Positions 10,979-22,356 of a DNA stretch of 64,000 bases are shown in pieces. The translations under genes were made by a program, and so were the position numbers. Below the pieces are notes generated by a model. That model was not told the origin of the DNA. It saw only the letters and a list, made by a program, of their open reading frames with translations, and did no database searches. Position 1 is the stretch's first letter. Each line of letters starts with the position of its first letter. The stretch comes from Gossypium raimondii (lineage: Eukaryota; Streptophyta; Magnoliopsida; Malvales; Malvaceae), in contig NC_068565.1 of the NCBI RefSeq assembly GCF_025698545.1, forward strand, positions 1-64,000, read 5' to 3'.

Positions 10979-11850
10979 GATCAAACCTTTTCTAACCCAA
11001 TAGCGGAGTAGATTTTAAATAAAAATCAAACGGCAAAACTGAGTTGAAGCAACTGACTAACGAGCATTAGAATTCATGCAGTTTGATAGTTTGGAGCGAA
11101 AAAGGCAGTCAGAGGACCATATGAGTGCACCAACACTCGGTACATGTGACACGCACGCATCTTATATGGGTATGTTTGACTTTTTTTTTTTTGGTAAGTT
11201 TTTCTCTATATTAACCCAACTCTTCATTTTGCCTAAATAACTATCGTGTCTGAATTCATCTCCAACACATGCTCAGACATGGGCATCGAGATATAGTCCT
11301 CCAAAAGTCCTCCAAATACATGCGATCCTAGAAAAAACTGAAAATACTCAGGTCAGATGCCTATGTCCAATACTTACACCGAAGTCCGAGTAACATAACC
11401 TTTCATGTATTTGGAGGGTCATATGCTATACCCACGTCCGGGAATGTGTTGAACATGGATACTTTAAGAAAAATGAAAATTAAAGCAACACAGGATGATA
11501 GTTTTTAATTTGCTTTATTCAGTATGGTCAATTCCACAGGCTGCTAGACTAGTCACCATATTCTGCAGAAAGCATTATCAGCATAACCCTATTGTCAAAC
11601 TAATTCCCTGATAAGCAGAACCATGTTTAACCTTGAATGTACATTTAACAGAATTTTAACAATTTATACAAAGGCACAATTGTTAAACAATTTCACTAGA
11701 AATGAAGTATGTGGTCTTAGTTGAACTTTAGGCATTATATCCATAAAAGAAATATGGGTATCACGTTAAACTGGCATCTAAAATCCCCATTTATCTCAAG
11801 TTTTAGGGCATTAAAGAATGAATTTAAGCCATGGCAGAGTGCATAACAAC
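10979..11850 (-). repeat. Direct repeat, copy 1 (partner 13841-14862)
   Basis: Shares with 13841-14862 a run of segments in the same order, including GAGGACCATATGAGTGCACC, CATCTCCAACACATGCTC and CACCATATTNTGCAGAAAGC. It corresponds to an intron of the AAE-like gene plus the edge of an exon. Copy 1 lacks about 125 bases of that exon that copy 2 retains (13886-14010). A third short relative of the ACTTGGA...GGTGCGAG motif occurs at about 13115-13260. Confidence 0.85.
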
Positions 11851-12015
11851 ATAAAGCATAACAAGGAATCTGCGGAATTCAACTTTAGTTTCACAAAAAT
11901 TGCCATCACCTCATAAATTCTCTTCAACTCCGTGTATGCCATGCTGATCCTTATGAATGAAAATACTATTAATTTAATAGCATTGGGGCTTGAAGATATC
12001 CGCTTTTGAATTCCA
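10984..12015 (-). pseudogene. AAE15/16-like acyl-ACP synthetase fragment, copy 1 (one intact exon plus an exon remnant)
   Basis: The exon at 12015-11910 (acceptor AG at 12016-12017, donor GT at 11908-11909) encodes GIQKRISSSPNAIKLIVFSF, then IRISMAYTELKRIYE, without a stop. The next family exon survives only as its 3' end at 11017-10984 (KIYSAIGLEK, followed by a GT); the rest is deleted. These residues match the middle of plastid long-chain acyl-[acyl carrier protein] ligases of the AAE15/AAE16 type, which activate fatty acids with ATP. No other exons of this copy are present. It overlaps the direct repeat and is clearly a fragment. Confidence 0.75.
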
Positions 12016-13432
12016 CTGCAAGGTAATCCAAAAATATTTTAAAAGCAGCATTTAGAATCAAATAGTTTCCCTTCACAATAAGTTTAACCAGAGATCTGTC
12101 ATAGCAGTATAATTAGCATTTAATTTGGATAATTTAAACATGAAGATCAATCCAACATACAGAATGAGAAAGAGAACATTTATCACAAAAGAAAGTTATT
12201 TTGATTCATCGGAGTAAGTAAAATCTTTAATCAACTAATCATGCATGGCTCAACCATCTAGAATTAATCTAAAATTAAAATGTGTAACTCTCGTATCTAA
12301 AAAATGAACATCAATACTAGGGGTAAAAACCAGATACATGTGCCCACAAGTCACTTGGATTCGGCTACAAGTAAAACTCAAATCAATTCAGTCATTGTCA
12401 AGTTGAACTCAAGCTTGATAACCTTACTCGGATTTGGCAAAGAGAAGGAAAAAAAAAACTCAAATAAATTCAAGTGAAAAGCATGTATCAAAAACTAAAA
12501 AACAGAGATGTTCCCATAAAAAAAACATAGTTAGGGGGATTGCATAAATCATAAAAAACAGAAACAGAGGAGAAAACTTAGGATTTGTACCTCGAAAAAG
12601 TACACAGGAAACAAAAAAAACAGAACAAACAGATCGAGATCAATAGATTTGAAACACGAAACGAAACAGTGATGTCTAAACCTGAAAACCAAAAACCATA
12701 AAATAGAAATGAAAAGGCAAAAGACAAAAACAAAAACAAAGACAAAGGCAAAGAAATGAAAAAGCAAACCCAAGTAAAGATTCATACATGAAATCAGTCT
12801 CCGAAAAAGCAACCAAAAAGAAACAGACAGACCCATATCCATAGATTTCAAACACAGAGCGAAACAGTGAATGGTAAACCTGAACCAAAATCCCCATTTA
12901 TGTTTTATTTTTTTCTTTACATTTTATTAACTGCTTACGAAAACTCTCTTAAACTCACTTTAATACCAAAGCACATACATAGATCCTTTCCTTTGATCCA
13001 ATTAAGGAACTTAGCAAGAAAAGATAGTACCAGCATAACATGTTTACTTTTCAATTGATCTCAAACACATTTTTCCCCAATATCCTGTATTTAAAAAAGT
13101 AGATTTCTAGCTAGTTACTTGGAGTCAGGTGCGAGCCTTATATACGGATATGTATCCAATGTACATGTGTTCAATTTTTTTAAGCTTTTCCATGCATTGG
13201 AATGTTTTGTAGGACATATCCTGTATCCAAGTCTGTCTAAGCGTCAGACGCGTGTACTACAAGAAAAATAAGAGCAGGAGCAACAGAGATAACGGATATA
13301 TAACTATTAGTTCTCTTTTAAGAATTTATTCACATTGCTTAGAAGAAATCACATGTTCTATCAGGGGTAGCATGGAAGAAAGAGAATAGTTTCAGTTGAA
13401 TATTATAATAGAAAGACCTACAGCTGTCTTAC
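12016..13432. other. Repeat-derived, gene-leader-like sequence; no intact gene
   Basis: On the minus strand the section at about 12880-12540 carries words such as GAAATCTATGGATATGGGTC and TGTTTCG(C/T)TTCGTG that recur near 15060-15110 and 21300-21350, typical of duplicated 5' leader or intron DNA. The frames on the minus strand at 12549-12897 are Phe/Val/Cys-rich translations of T-rich DNA. I see no recognisable exon. Confidence 0.4.
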
Positions 13433-14005
13433 ATTATAATAAGGTTGTCGACCAGCAACGCAAGGTGATGTTTCTATTAAACCATATCCATTCTGCACTT
13501 CCAGACCAATTGTCTGCACATACGAGCCATCATAAAATAAGAGATAAATCGACTAAGAACCTTTTCATTTGAAAACTAAAAACATATTAGCATCTAACCT
13601 CATAAAACTTTTCAATATGCGTTGGCAAACTTCCACCTCCGTTGTTGGCAGTCTAGAGGATGATAGAAAATAATCAATAAAACCCAGAACAGAAATACTA
13701 GAAATGCTGAACAAAGAAAAATAAAAGGAACATTCCAACAAGGATCTTTGAAGCAATACATGCAGGTTTTATTGATTGATAAATAGAGTTCACTTTGAAG
13801 CTGGAAGATAATTTTTCAATAAGTTTATGTAGCTAATATATCAAACCTTTTGTATCCCAATAGCAGAGCGGATTTTTTTGTAGACAAACTTTGTTGGTAA
13901 GACATGCAATGGCCACAATATTGTAGCAATAGTTTTAGACCATAAGTAGTCGAACATGGATACAATATGTGAAGGTTCCTCAGAATTTCTTGTTAGGCAT
14001 AGTCC
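13433..14005 (-). pseudogene. AAE15/16-like acyl-ACP synthetase fragment, copy 2 (three consecutive intact exons)
   Basis: Three exons in correct order have canonical splice sites and no internal stops. 14005-13847 (53 codons) has GLCLTRNSEEPSHIVSMFDY then LWSKTIATILWPLHVLPTKF. 13652-13599 (18 codons) has GGGSLPTHIEKFYE. 13513-13433 (27 codons) has GLEVQNGYGLIETSPC, which contains the YG.(T/I)E adenylate-forming motif. Acceptor and donor dinucleotides flank each exon (for example 14006-14007 and 13845-13846). The exons before and after, including the C-terminal catalytic lysine region, are missing. The enzymes act in plastids on fatty acids using ATP and ACP or CoA. The exons look undamaged, so the truncation is recent or they are spliced into something else. 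Confidence 0.82.
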
Positions 14006-14862
14006 CTATTGATCAAATAAAAATCAAAGGGCAAAACTGAGTTGAAACATCTGACTAACAAACATTAGAATTCATCCAGTTTGATAGTTTGGAGTGAAAA
14101 AAACAGTCAGAGGACCATATGAGTGCACCAATACTCAGTACATGCTACTTGGACTCAAGTGGGTGCGAGTAGAGGCACGCATCTTATATGGGTATGTTTG
14201 ACTTTTTTTTTGGTAAGTTTTTCACTATATTTTAACCCAACTCTTCATTTTGCCTAAATAACTACTGTGTCTGAATTCATCTCCAACACATGCTCGGACA
14301 TGGGCATCGAGATATGGTCCTCCAAGAGTCCTCCAAATACATGCAATCCTAGAAAAAACTGAAAATACTCAAGTCAGATGCCTATGTCCAACACTTACAC
14401 CCAAGTCCGAGCAACATAACCATTTCATGTCTTTGGAGGGTCATATGCTATACCCACGGCCGGGAATGTGTTGAACACGGATACTTCAAGAGAAATGAAA
14501 ATTAAAGAAACACATGATGATTGTTTTTAATTTACTTTATTCAGTTTGGTCGATTCCACAGACTGCTAGACTAGTCACCATATTATGCAGAAAGCGTTAT
14601 CAGCATAACCCTATTGTCAAACGAATTCCCTGATAAGTAGAACCATGTTTAACCCGTACATTTAACAGAATTTTAACAATTTATACAAAGGCACAACTGC
14701 TTAAACAATTTCACCAGAAATGAAGTTATGTGGTCTTAGTTGAACTTTAAGCATTATGTCCATAAAAGAAATATGGGTATCAGGTTAAACTGGCATCTAA
14801 TCCCCATTTATCTCAAGTTTTAGGGCAATAAGTAATGAATTTAAGCCATGGGAGAGTGCAAA
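13841..14862 (-). repeat. Direct repeat, copy 2 (partner 10979-11850)
   Basis: Second copy of the AAE intron/exon block, offset from copy 1 by about 2.9-3.0 kb. It retains the full exon at 13847-14005. Homology ends near 14862, just before the place where the preceding AAE exon (present in copy 1) would be expected. Confidence 0.85.
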
Positions 14863-15350
14863 TGAACATTAAAATTGAAAAGAAAATATATTGGGATAAG
14901 AACATTACCGTGCAATACGATGAAGGGAATAGCGTGTCTATTTGGGATACGAATCAATGTAATAGAGATTGACTGCAAAAGAGAGGCCATTGCTGGTGAA
15001 ATCTTGCAGAGCCAGAGTTTCTTTCTTTCCCAAAGCATCCAACAAGAACAACCACAAAGACATCCATAGATTTGAAAAGACGAACCGAAACAATATTTCC
15101 TAGGGCTGAAAACCCAAAATCTATGGATGAAGCAAGTGATTTCCATATCAGAAAAAAAAAAACAGAAACGATTGAGAAGGAAGAGAAGAAAACGGATGAG
15201 AGAGGAAAATTTTGAAGAGAGAGATGGTGAAGAATTGGGAAAGTGAAGGAGAGAGGATTTAAATTTCCAACGTGGGAAAGGAAGGGGGTTTGAAAAGACT
15301 GATGAAAACGGGCAGAGGGGCTCTTCTCCTGCCAACGGTAACTAGTTATT
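14863..15350 (-). other. Gene-leader-like segment
   Basis: Low-AT, pyrimidine-rich on the minus strand. It shares short words with leader-like segments near 10800, 12600 and 21300-21600 (for example the GATTTGAAA.ACGAA.CGAAAC word). A 164-codon frame crosses it, but the translation is biased and resembles no family. It may be an untranslated first exon and promoter of the duplicated gene family. Confidence 0.35.
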
Positions 15351-16540
15351 TAATACACTCATTTAATAAAGTGATAATTGAGTTGTTTAGCTTTCAAATT
15401 TTCATTTAATACACTCATTTTTAATATTCTCAATGTCTGAATATATTTATTTTTAAAATAATTCTATTTACTATATCAAATATATAAAGAATTAAAAAAG
15501 TAAGTCAAAATTTGATAGATTAGTGATATTAAGTATGGTGACTTGCAAAGAGAAGCCTAAAATTTGAGACGTTATTGGGCATTTTAAACTAATAAGAGAG
15601 AAGTTTCGATTTGATTTATTTCTCCACTAATGTTTAATATAATTTAAATAATATTTTTTATTCGTTCAATAAATATAATTTTTTAATAATATTTAAAAAT
15701 GTTGTGATACATATTATTTTATTAAATAAGCTTCTAATTTTATTGAAGATTAGGTTATTCTCAAACCAGGATATCTTAAAATACCTAGTATTCCAGTCTG
15801 TTCCAATATGGCCTAACTCCGAACAAGCCAATTCGAGGATAGGAATTTCCTAAACCGGCTAATCACATGGCGGACAGCCATTTTGAAGATTTTCCTAAAA
15901 TGAGAAAAACATATATATGTACGCATTAAAAATCAAAGATGGAGCAGAGAGTTTTGTATCATAAAAAAATTATGATTTGAGTTTATATTTGTTAGTTTTT
16001 AGAAACATATCTTAGCAATAAAATCTTATAAATACCACTCAAAGTTTTGAAAGAAAATGACAATAACAAAAAGTAATATGAAAAATAGAGGAAAAATACA
16101 AATCGGAAAAATACAAACATAGTAACTATAAACTAACGAAAAGGACAACAACACCGACACCTACATCCAATGATTTAAATAGACAAGTTGTGTATCGATT
16201 ATAAACAAAATCGAACCCGACAATATCAAAAAAACTGGGCACTAAAAAACCTAAACAGGAAACTAAATCACTAGAAACAAACCAAAAAAATAGAACTGGA
16301 CAAAAGGTCCCAAAACCGCAACCAAAATAGTTGCAAATCGGTCAAAAAATCAACACAAAAAAATGAGGACAGACTAAACTAAAATTGAAATAATACCAAA
16401 CCACATTAAATTAAAACAAGACCAAAATCTCAAACACCAACACCTAAAACCTGACCCTAAAAAGAAACCCAATATCACAAACCAAAAAGAATAGGAAGCT
16501 ATCCCAACATGACAGACAACAAGTAAGTTCCTAAATATTA
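15351..16540. other. AT-rich intergenic, no gene recognised
   Basis: Mostly A/T-rich. A weak GATATC/CCGG-type patch at about 15760-15850 resembles the motif patch at 5940-6230. An A-rich, pyrimidine-poor run covers 16020-16500 with no credible exon. Confidence 0.4.
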
Positions 16541-16559
16541 CTAGTTAATATTTACAAGC

Positions 16560-17900
16560 CGAATATGGTTTTAAAAAATGTTTTTGATATGATAATTCAT
16601 GTTATTCAAATGATTAATTAAGTTCAAGTGGTAAGACCTTAAGGTCAAGTCATTTTAGAAAATAAAGTATCGATACCTCGTTTCTATAAATCGAGTCGTA
16701 AATATTTTTATAAATATTATAAAGGTCATATTAAAGTTTCGTTGAAAAATTTTAATGTTTCGATAGTTAATCAATTAAAAAGGACTAAATTGTAAATATA
16801 AAATTTAATGGTCATAACATTATTTGTATCTAATGAATATAAATGCATGAAATGAGGGCCTAAAGTAGTAATTCAACCAGTTTAGAGGATAGTGGATGAA
16901 CATGATTTGGCATTTGGTAAAATTTGGTTGAGTTTTTAAGGGTAAAATAGTAATTATTTAATTAAATTAAATAAAACCAAAATGTTTTAGCATCATTTAC
17001 ATTTTCTTCTTCACTGAATTGAAAAAGGAGAAGAAGTCATTCTTAAGCTTTAAGGTTCGGCCATGGTGAAAGCTAGCATGATCAAGACCGAGTGAAAAAT
17101 CAAAAAGAATTAAAAATACCAAAATACCCCTATACTTTATCATTTTTACAGTTTAGTCAAATTAAATTGAATTGAATTTTGTATATGATTCTATTGTGAT
17201 TGAATCAATCTATATATGTTATTACGCAATTTATCTTGTCAAGAAACGATGGAAATTCAACGACGTACGACGACTATCGAGCCTCGTTTGAACCTTAGAA
17301 ATATATATGATACAAATAATATGTCATTAGTGTTACCATATTTTAGGTGCTGGTCGTAAATGTCCTACCGATTGCTGAGTTCCAACATGTGTTGCGGATA
17401 CTCGACAATTTGTGTGAAGAGCACAATGTAGCTACGTTCTGAACGACAGCTTGTGTGAGCAAACCCAGGTTATCATGTTTCGAATGTTGGTCTTAAATTT
17501 CCTACCAATGGCTGAGGTCCGGCATTAGTTGCGAATACTCGATAGCTTGTGTAAGCAGCATCGTGTAGCTTATATTCCGACCGACAGCTTGTTTGAGTAG
17601 ACTCATTTTACAGTTCATGTCAGCTACGACTATATGTTTATCACATTTTGTGTGAGCTTTCCCGTATATTCGATATTATTCTAAGTGGTTCAACGAGTCT
17701 AAAAAGGGAAAGAATGGTAAGTATTCAAATCACTTATGTCATGAATTTATGACAATGAATGAAAAGGTAATGTTCAATGAAAATATGTTTACGCTCATGA
17801 AATTGAAGATTTCAAATGATGTTTTTCATGTATATGACTTACCTTATGTTATTTCAGGTGATTTATGAGTTGATACTATAACATGAGTTGTGGATGATAC
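16560..17900 (+). mobile_element. Probable solo LTR or LTR remnant of a Ty3/gypsy element
   Basis: The composition and wording (for example AAAAAGGACTAAATTGTAAA near 16777 and ATAAATCGAGTCGTAAATAT near 16685) remind me of long LTRs of Ty3/gypsy elements in cotton. No coding sequence is present. I could not find matching LTR ends or a target duplication, so the limits are approximate. It includes the 137-base tandem repeat listed separately. Confidence 0.45.
17349..17610 (+). repeat. Imperfect tandem repeat of about 137 bases, two copies
   Basis: The first copy starts GCTGGTCGTAAATGTCCTAC at 17349 and the second GTTGGTCTTAAATTTCCTAC at 17486. Both continue with TTGCG(G/A)ATACTCGA and GACAGCTTGT. 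It lies inside the LTR-like segment. Confidence 0.8.
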
Positions 17901-18499
17901 TTAGGCTTGTGCCAAGCTTATGATTAGATTATATCATGCTTAGTCTTAATGAAATACATTGAAACGATAAGTGTTTAATTGGTAATATGCTTATGTACAT
18001 GAAAAAGGGTATAAATTAAAGCATGTAATTTCTTATGAAATGGTTTATCATAAACCCTAAACCATGTAAAATTCAACAAGATAAACTATAATACCAGAAA
18101 AATGGGTGAGACGAGAGAAATTTGGCCTAAAAAATTTTAGTTGAAAAAGAGAAGCTGTACCAACAAGGTAAATGATGACAAAATAAGTAGAAAATTATCA
18201 TGAGTTAAAAATTTCCTTTCTAAAATCAATTAAAGAAATATATATTAAAATTTTCAGAAAATAGAATGTTGGCAGATGGCACAGCATGCTATCATTCTTC
18301 AGGGTGATACCAAAAAGAAGAAAAAAAGTACCTGGGTAGCATAAGATAACGGTACGATCGTCACTGTAATGGCTCTAGACAATGAAACCCAGATAACTAA
18401 GACTGTTGGGAGATAAACAGTAATTTAATATCTTCCTTAACAACTGAACCTTGGCCTGGTGAAGAAGGGATTCACCAGAAATATGCCAATGGAAGCATA

Positions 18500-18984
18500 A
18501 AATCTAAGACTTGAACACAGGTGCCAACAACATAATAAAACAAAATGCAGTCACGGATGACTCTGACCAGGAAATTGAAAAAGGAAATTGAACCTCCAGA
18601 CAAGTTCTACTGAAAAAGGAAATTGAAATGAAAACCTTACTGAACTCAAGCATTATGGGACTTTGTTCCTTGACCTCCATAAGATGTCTCAAGCACGAAT
18701 CTAACGGTTTATTGCACATATAATATGCCGCATATTTTGCAAGTCATGCTATATAGTTCTTGATTCATTACAAACAACTTATACATCAGAACATTTCAAG
18801 ATAAGAAACCACAAAGTAAAGTTCCCCACCAATATCCTCCAAGGTTGAAGGTTGTACTCCTACTCTTATCTCCATTGGATTTACCTTCAGTCCCATCATC
18901 CTCCTTATAATCGTTTGGTCTCAGATCAGGACCAATATCTCTTACCCAACTTGCAGCATAAAGCCTAGAGGCCTCCTTCAAGAC
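18500..18984 (-). pseudogene. Unrecognised exon-like segments
   Basis: After an acceptor-like AG (18985-18986) the minus strand encodes VLKEASRLYAASWVRDIGPD, then LRPNDYKEDDGTEGKSNGDK, which has the composition of a conserved exon. A change of frame near 18850 recovers PSTLEDIGGEL, which suggests a one-base lesion. A second possible exon at about 18719-18630 reads SCLRHLMEVKEQSPIMLEF before a GT. I cannot name the protein family, and neither piece has a start codon context. Confidence 0.4.
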
Positions 18985-19486
18985 CTAAAGAAGGATGACA
19001 GGTTTTTACTACTTATATACTAAAAATAAATGCCTCTTATTCCCTAAAGCATAGGCAAATAATAGGTTATTGGGCATTATTTGACATTCAAGTGGTTAAC
19101 CATCAAGTAAGCAGAACAGAAGATAAAAGTCATTTGATAATTTCAATATCCCAATGATCTAATTTCCACCCTGATCACCAGCTAGCATCTGTGAAATTTC
19201 AAATTTCCATTATGCTTCTTTAAAATTTGATCACTGGAACAAAAGCAAAAAAAAAATTCTTAATAAATTCTTAGCTCTTTTACTTTGTTTTTCATTTTTT
19301 TATAGAGCCATCTGAATGGCAGAAATGATGATAAGTAATCGAACTTGGAATTTGTACATTAAAATCAAAAATATAAGGGAAGAAGAGGGTAAAATTTCCA
19401 CAACATGACAACAGAACAATTGTATTACATTATTGCAAAAAACAGTACATGTGATGGTATTACAGCCAGCACAAGCGTGCTACAAC

Positions 19487-20104
19487 CTAACCTGAAGACG
19501 ACTTTTGACTAGAAGTATCGACAGAAAAACTAGTTGTAGAAGTTGAGGAATTATGGACAGCTCTTGCGTGGCTGATGCTTGGTTTAGTGAACCAAGTTGT
19601 TTACAGAAATTGTTTGTGAGGCCCCACATGGTTGCATATTAGCCTAATGTTTTGTCTCCCTCTCATCCATCTCACCACGATCTTCATGTGCCTCTTGCTT
19701 GTAAGTCCTCTCAGTCCAACCTCCTGAACTCATAAACACATTTCTACTCCAATATGTCGAGCACAGGCAAGTAAAGCATGAAAAAAACAATATCGTATGG
19801 AATTCAAGATCCTAAAATTATGCAACGATAAAATTGCACTGCCCTTACTTCACTCTTGGGCTTGGCTTAATTAGATGTGGAAACAACAAATATAGATACA
19901 CAATGAATACAGATTATAGTCTACTAAACAACTGACCTTGATTCGTTCCCAAGTATCACCGACGGTGAGGGGCCCATGCTCCTTGAGAATGTCAAAGGTG
20001 ACTCTGCTTATGGTCTGCGTTTGCTCTGGCGACGTTTTCAACTCGATTGGCTTCATTTTCAGCTTGGGTTTCGTTGAAAAGTAACGAATCATACTCCCAA
20101 ACAT
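19487..20104 (-). pseudogene. Small two-exon plant gene with premature stop (possible mitochondrial protein)
   Basis: Exon 1 (20104-19937, 56 codons) starts MFGSMIRYFSTKPKLKMKPI and ends DTWERIK at donor AAG/GTCAGT. Exon 2 (19723-19487, 79 codons, acceptor AG at 19724-19725) continues EVGLRGLTSKRHMKIVVRWM and ends SSQKSSSG with a TAG. Phase is kept, but a TAA lies after HKQFL (40th codon of exon 2), about 38 codons before the natural end. The coding signal clearly continues past it (TTWFTKPSISHA). The short, basic, Ser/Thr-containing start suggests mitochondrial targeting; the middle looks like a small helical domain. I do not recognise the family name. Either the product is shortened to 96 residues or this is a young pseudogene. 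Confidence 0.65.
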
Positions 20105-20296
20105 CTTGATTTTAATTTCATTTTATATTAATTGTATAATATTAATTAAATAATATTATAACTGCTATATATATCATGTCAATTTGCTTTTAATTCTAAA
20201 ATATTTAACCCTCAACATTTATACACTATGACAACATTGAAAAAGGAAAATCAAACAGCACTTGTATAAGGTAATAATTATCAAATGATTGACCAA

Positions 20297-21877
20297 AGAC
20301 AATCTTTAAATCCTGTAAGCTAACCCAAAACAGAAAAATCAAAAGAAAAAAAATTATTCAGAACCAGCACGCATCAAATTAACTAAGACAATAAATGAAC
20401 AAGAAATTGGTTATGACATCATTAGAGAATATATCCAACACATCTTTTTATCAGTCTCATAAACCATCAACCAATAAGCAAATTAAAATTCTGTTAATCA
20501 GTCTCATAGAACCTATTTATTTAAAAGATTACAACTCAATTTCCCTTCATGTAAGGCTAGGTAACACAGATGAATATAATTCTATCTTTAACCAAAATCA
20601 GAGTACTTTCACCACATGGATATATCAATAATCACACAAAACTTCCCATTCAGCTGATATACAGAGATACCATGGGTCTACCTAAAACTTCCAATCAAAA
20701 TCCATTTGCAAACCATACCCAACAGAACACAAACAATCCCAAGTATTTTAAAGAAAATATACCCAACACTTACTGACTAATGCAAGCACCCAGCAGTATG
20801 AAAAAGAAAATATATATGCATACACGAATCAAGACAATCTCCACCGTATATAATCATGAAACCCAAATCGACAAAAACCTTTGCAATTAGCAAATCGGTT
20901 GAAATTCTCCAATTCTTATCAATATCAACAAGCATCCCAATTAGATTATTACTATTTTTTTAAAACTAAAGTACAGACTTTTTGAGAAAACTAAGAAACA
21001 GAATGTCACAACTCACAACGAATTAAAAAGACATTTTATTACCATCCAGAAAAACTAACAAATAAACTCTACATGCGTCACAACTCCCGCTGGGTTCCTA
21101 GAACCAAAATCAAGCCAACACAGATGCAGTAAACAATTTACATACGGATGATTTTTGTTTAAGCAATTAGTATTCTGCTAAGCAAAGATTTAAAAGAAAT
21201 AGAAAATAACACAAAAGCTAAAATATTAAACAGAGGGAAACAAACAATCCAAAAATAAAGAACAACATATAGTATACGATAAACAAACAAAAATGAAGAA
21301 CAAGACCGACATCTATAGATCTGAAAGACGAAACGAAACAGAGATTTCGAAAGCTGAAACTAAAAAAGAAATTGATACCTGAAATGAGTCTCCGTTTAAG
21401 CAGTGAATTTCAAAAATCACAAAAACCAGAAACGCCAGAGAAAACATAGGGTTTCTCTCTCACGAAAACTCTCTTCCTACTATAGCGTGTGTTTTTTTGA
21501 CCTCTGGATACCCAAGGCTAAAATAGAATGATAGGAAAACGTTGAAAAGAGACCTAGGGTGAGAGAGAATCGCCGAAGAAATGAGAAACAATGGATTGGA
21601 TAGATATATTTGAGGATTTAAGTTTCGAATGATGGGAAGGAAGCTGGCCTGATCGGAGGTAAGACGCTGGAAAGTGTGTGGAAGCAGCGGCAGCGGTTTG
21701 TTAGAAAGGACAATAAAGGAGGAAGAGAGAAAAAGAAAATTAGTAGAAGAAAGGGGAAAAGGGGGAGAGAAGAAAGGGAGAACCGAACGTGAGAGAGATG
21801 AAGGAAGAAAGAGTTTTTATTATTTATTTTAAAAATGGTTTGAATTTTATTTCATTTTTTTGAAAAATATCGTACTT
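20297..21877 (-). repeat. 1.6-kb direct repeat, copy C (partner 22357-24042)
   Basis: Begins AGACAATCTTTAAATCCTGT, as does the partner at 22357. The two agree closely through to the leader-like segment ending near 21877, where both read GTTTGAATTTTATTT. The distal 500 bases look like a promoter plus 5' leader on the minus strand (AGGGTTTCTCTCTCACGAAA near 21448), ending in a possible splice donor (CAG/GTATCAATTTC, near 21378). The leader could splice toward the small gene at 20104, but no transcript evidence is visible. Confidence 0.9.
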
Positions 21878-22078
21878 TGGAAAAGTTATATTCAATCTTT
21901 ATGGATTGAAGATACAATCTTTTCTTAAATAGTACTTAGACCCAGATAAATTTAGGCCTGTTTTTCCAAGCTTTCGTTTTGCTTTGGGCCTATTTCGTTT
22001 TGGAGTCTGTCTTTTAGTCCTGATGGTTTGTGTTTTTGTATTTTAATAATAGCCCAGTATTTTCCTTCAAAAAAAACC

Positions 22079-22356
22079 TTAAACCAACGCCGGGATATCG
22101 TCGGAATGGGATATACCCGGCCGTGATATCCCTTTTTGGGATATCCCCAAACCGGGATATACGCGGAATGGGATATCCCTACGTGGAATAAGTGTGACAG
22201 GTAGTCCGGTCCTGCAGCATAAAAAATCTGAACCGGACACTAAAAGAACTGAACCGGACACGTGAAATTCTGAATCGGGATGGGATATAAAGGGGATATC
22301 CCCAGAATAGCTTATTCCGAGACGGGATATGACAAGGATATTCGTGTATTGGAATA
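22079..22356. repeat. GGGATATCC-rich palindromic patch, second copy
   Basis: Repeated GGGATAT(C/A)CC words alternate with GAACCGGACAC, as at 5940-6230. It separates the two 1.6-kb repeats C and D and ends exactly where copy D begins. The reading frame across it only translates the repeats. Confidence 0.7.

Noticed and set aside
14841-15335. A 164-codon open frame on the minus strand.
   Set aside because: Composition is Ser/Phe/Leu/Pro-rich as expected from pyrimidine-rich leader DNA. There is no family resemblance, and the region is repeat-related.
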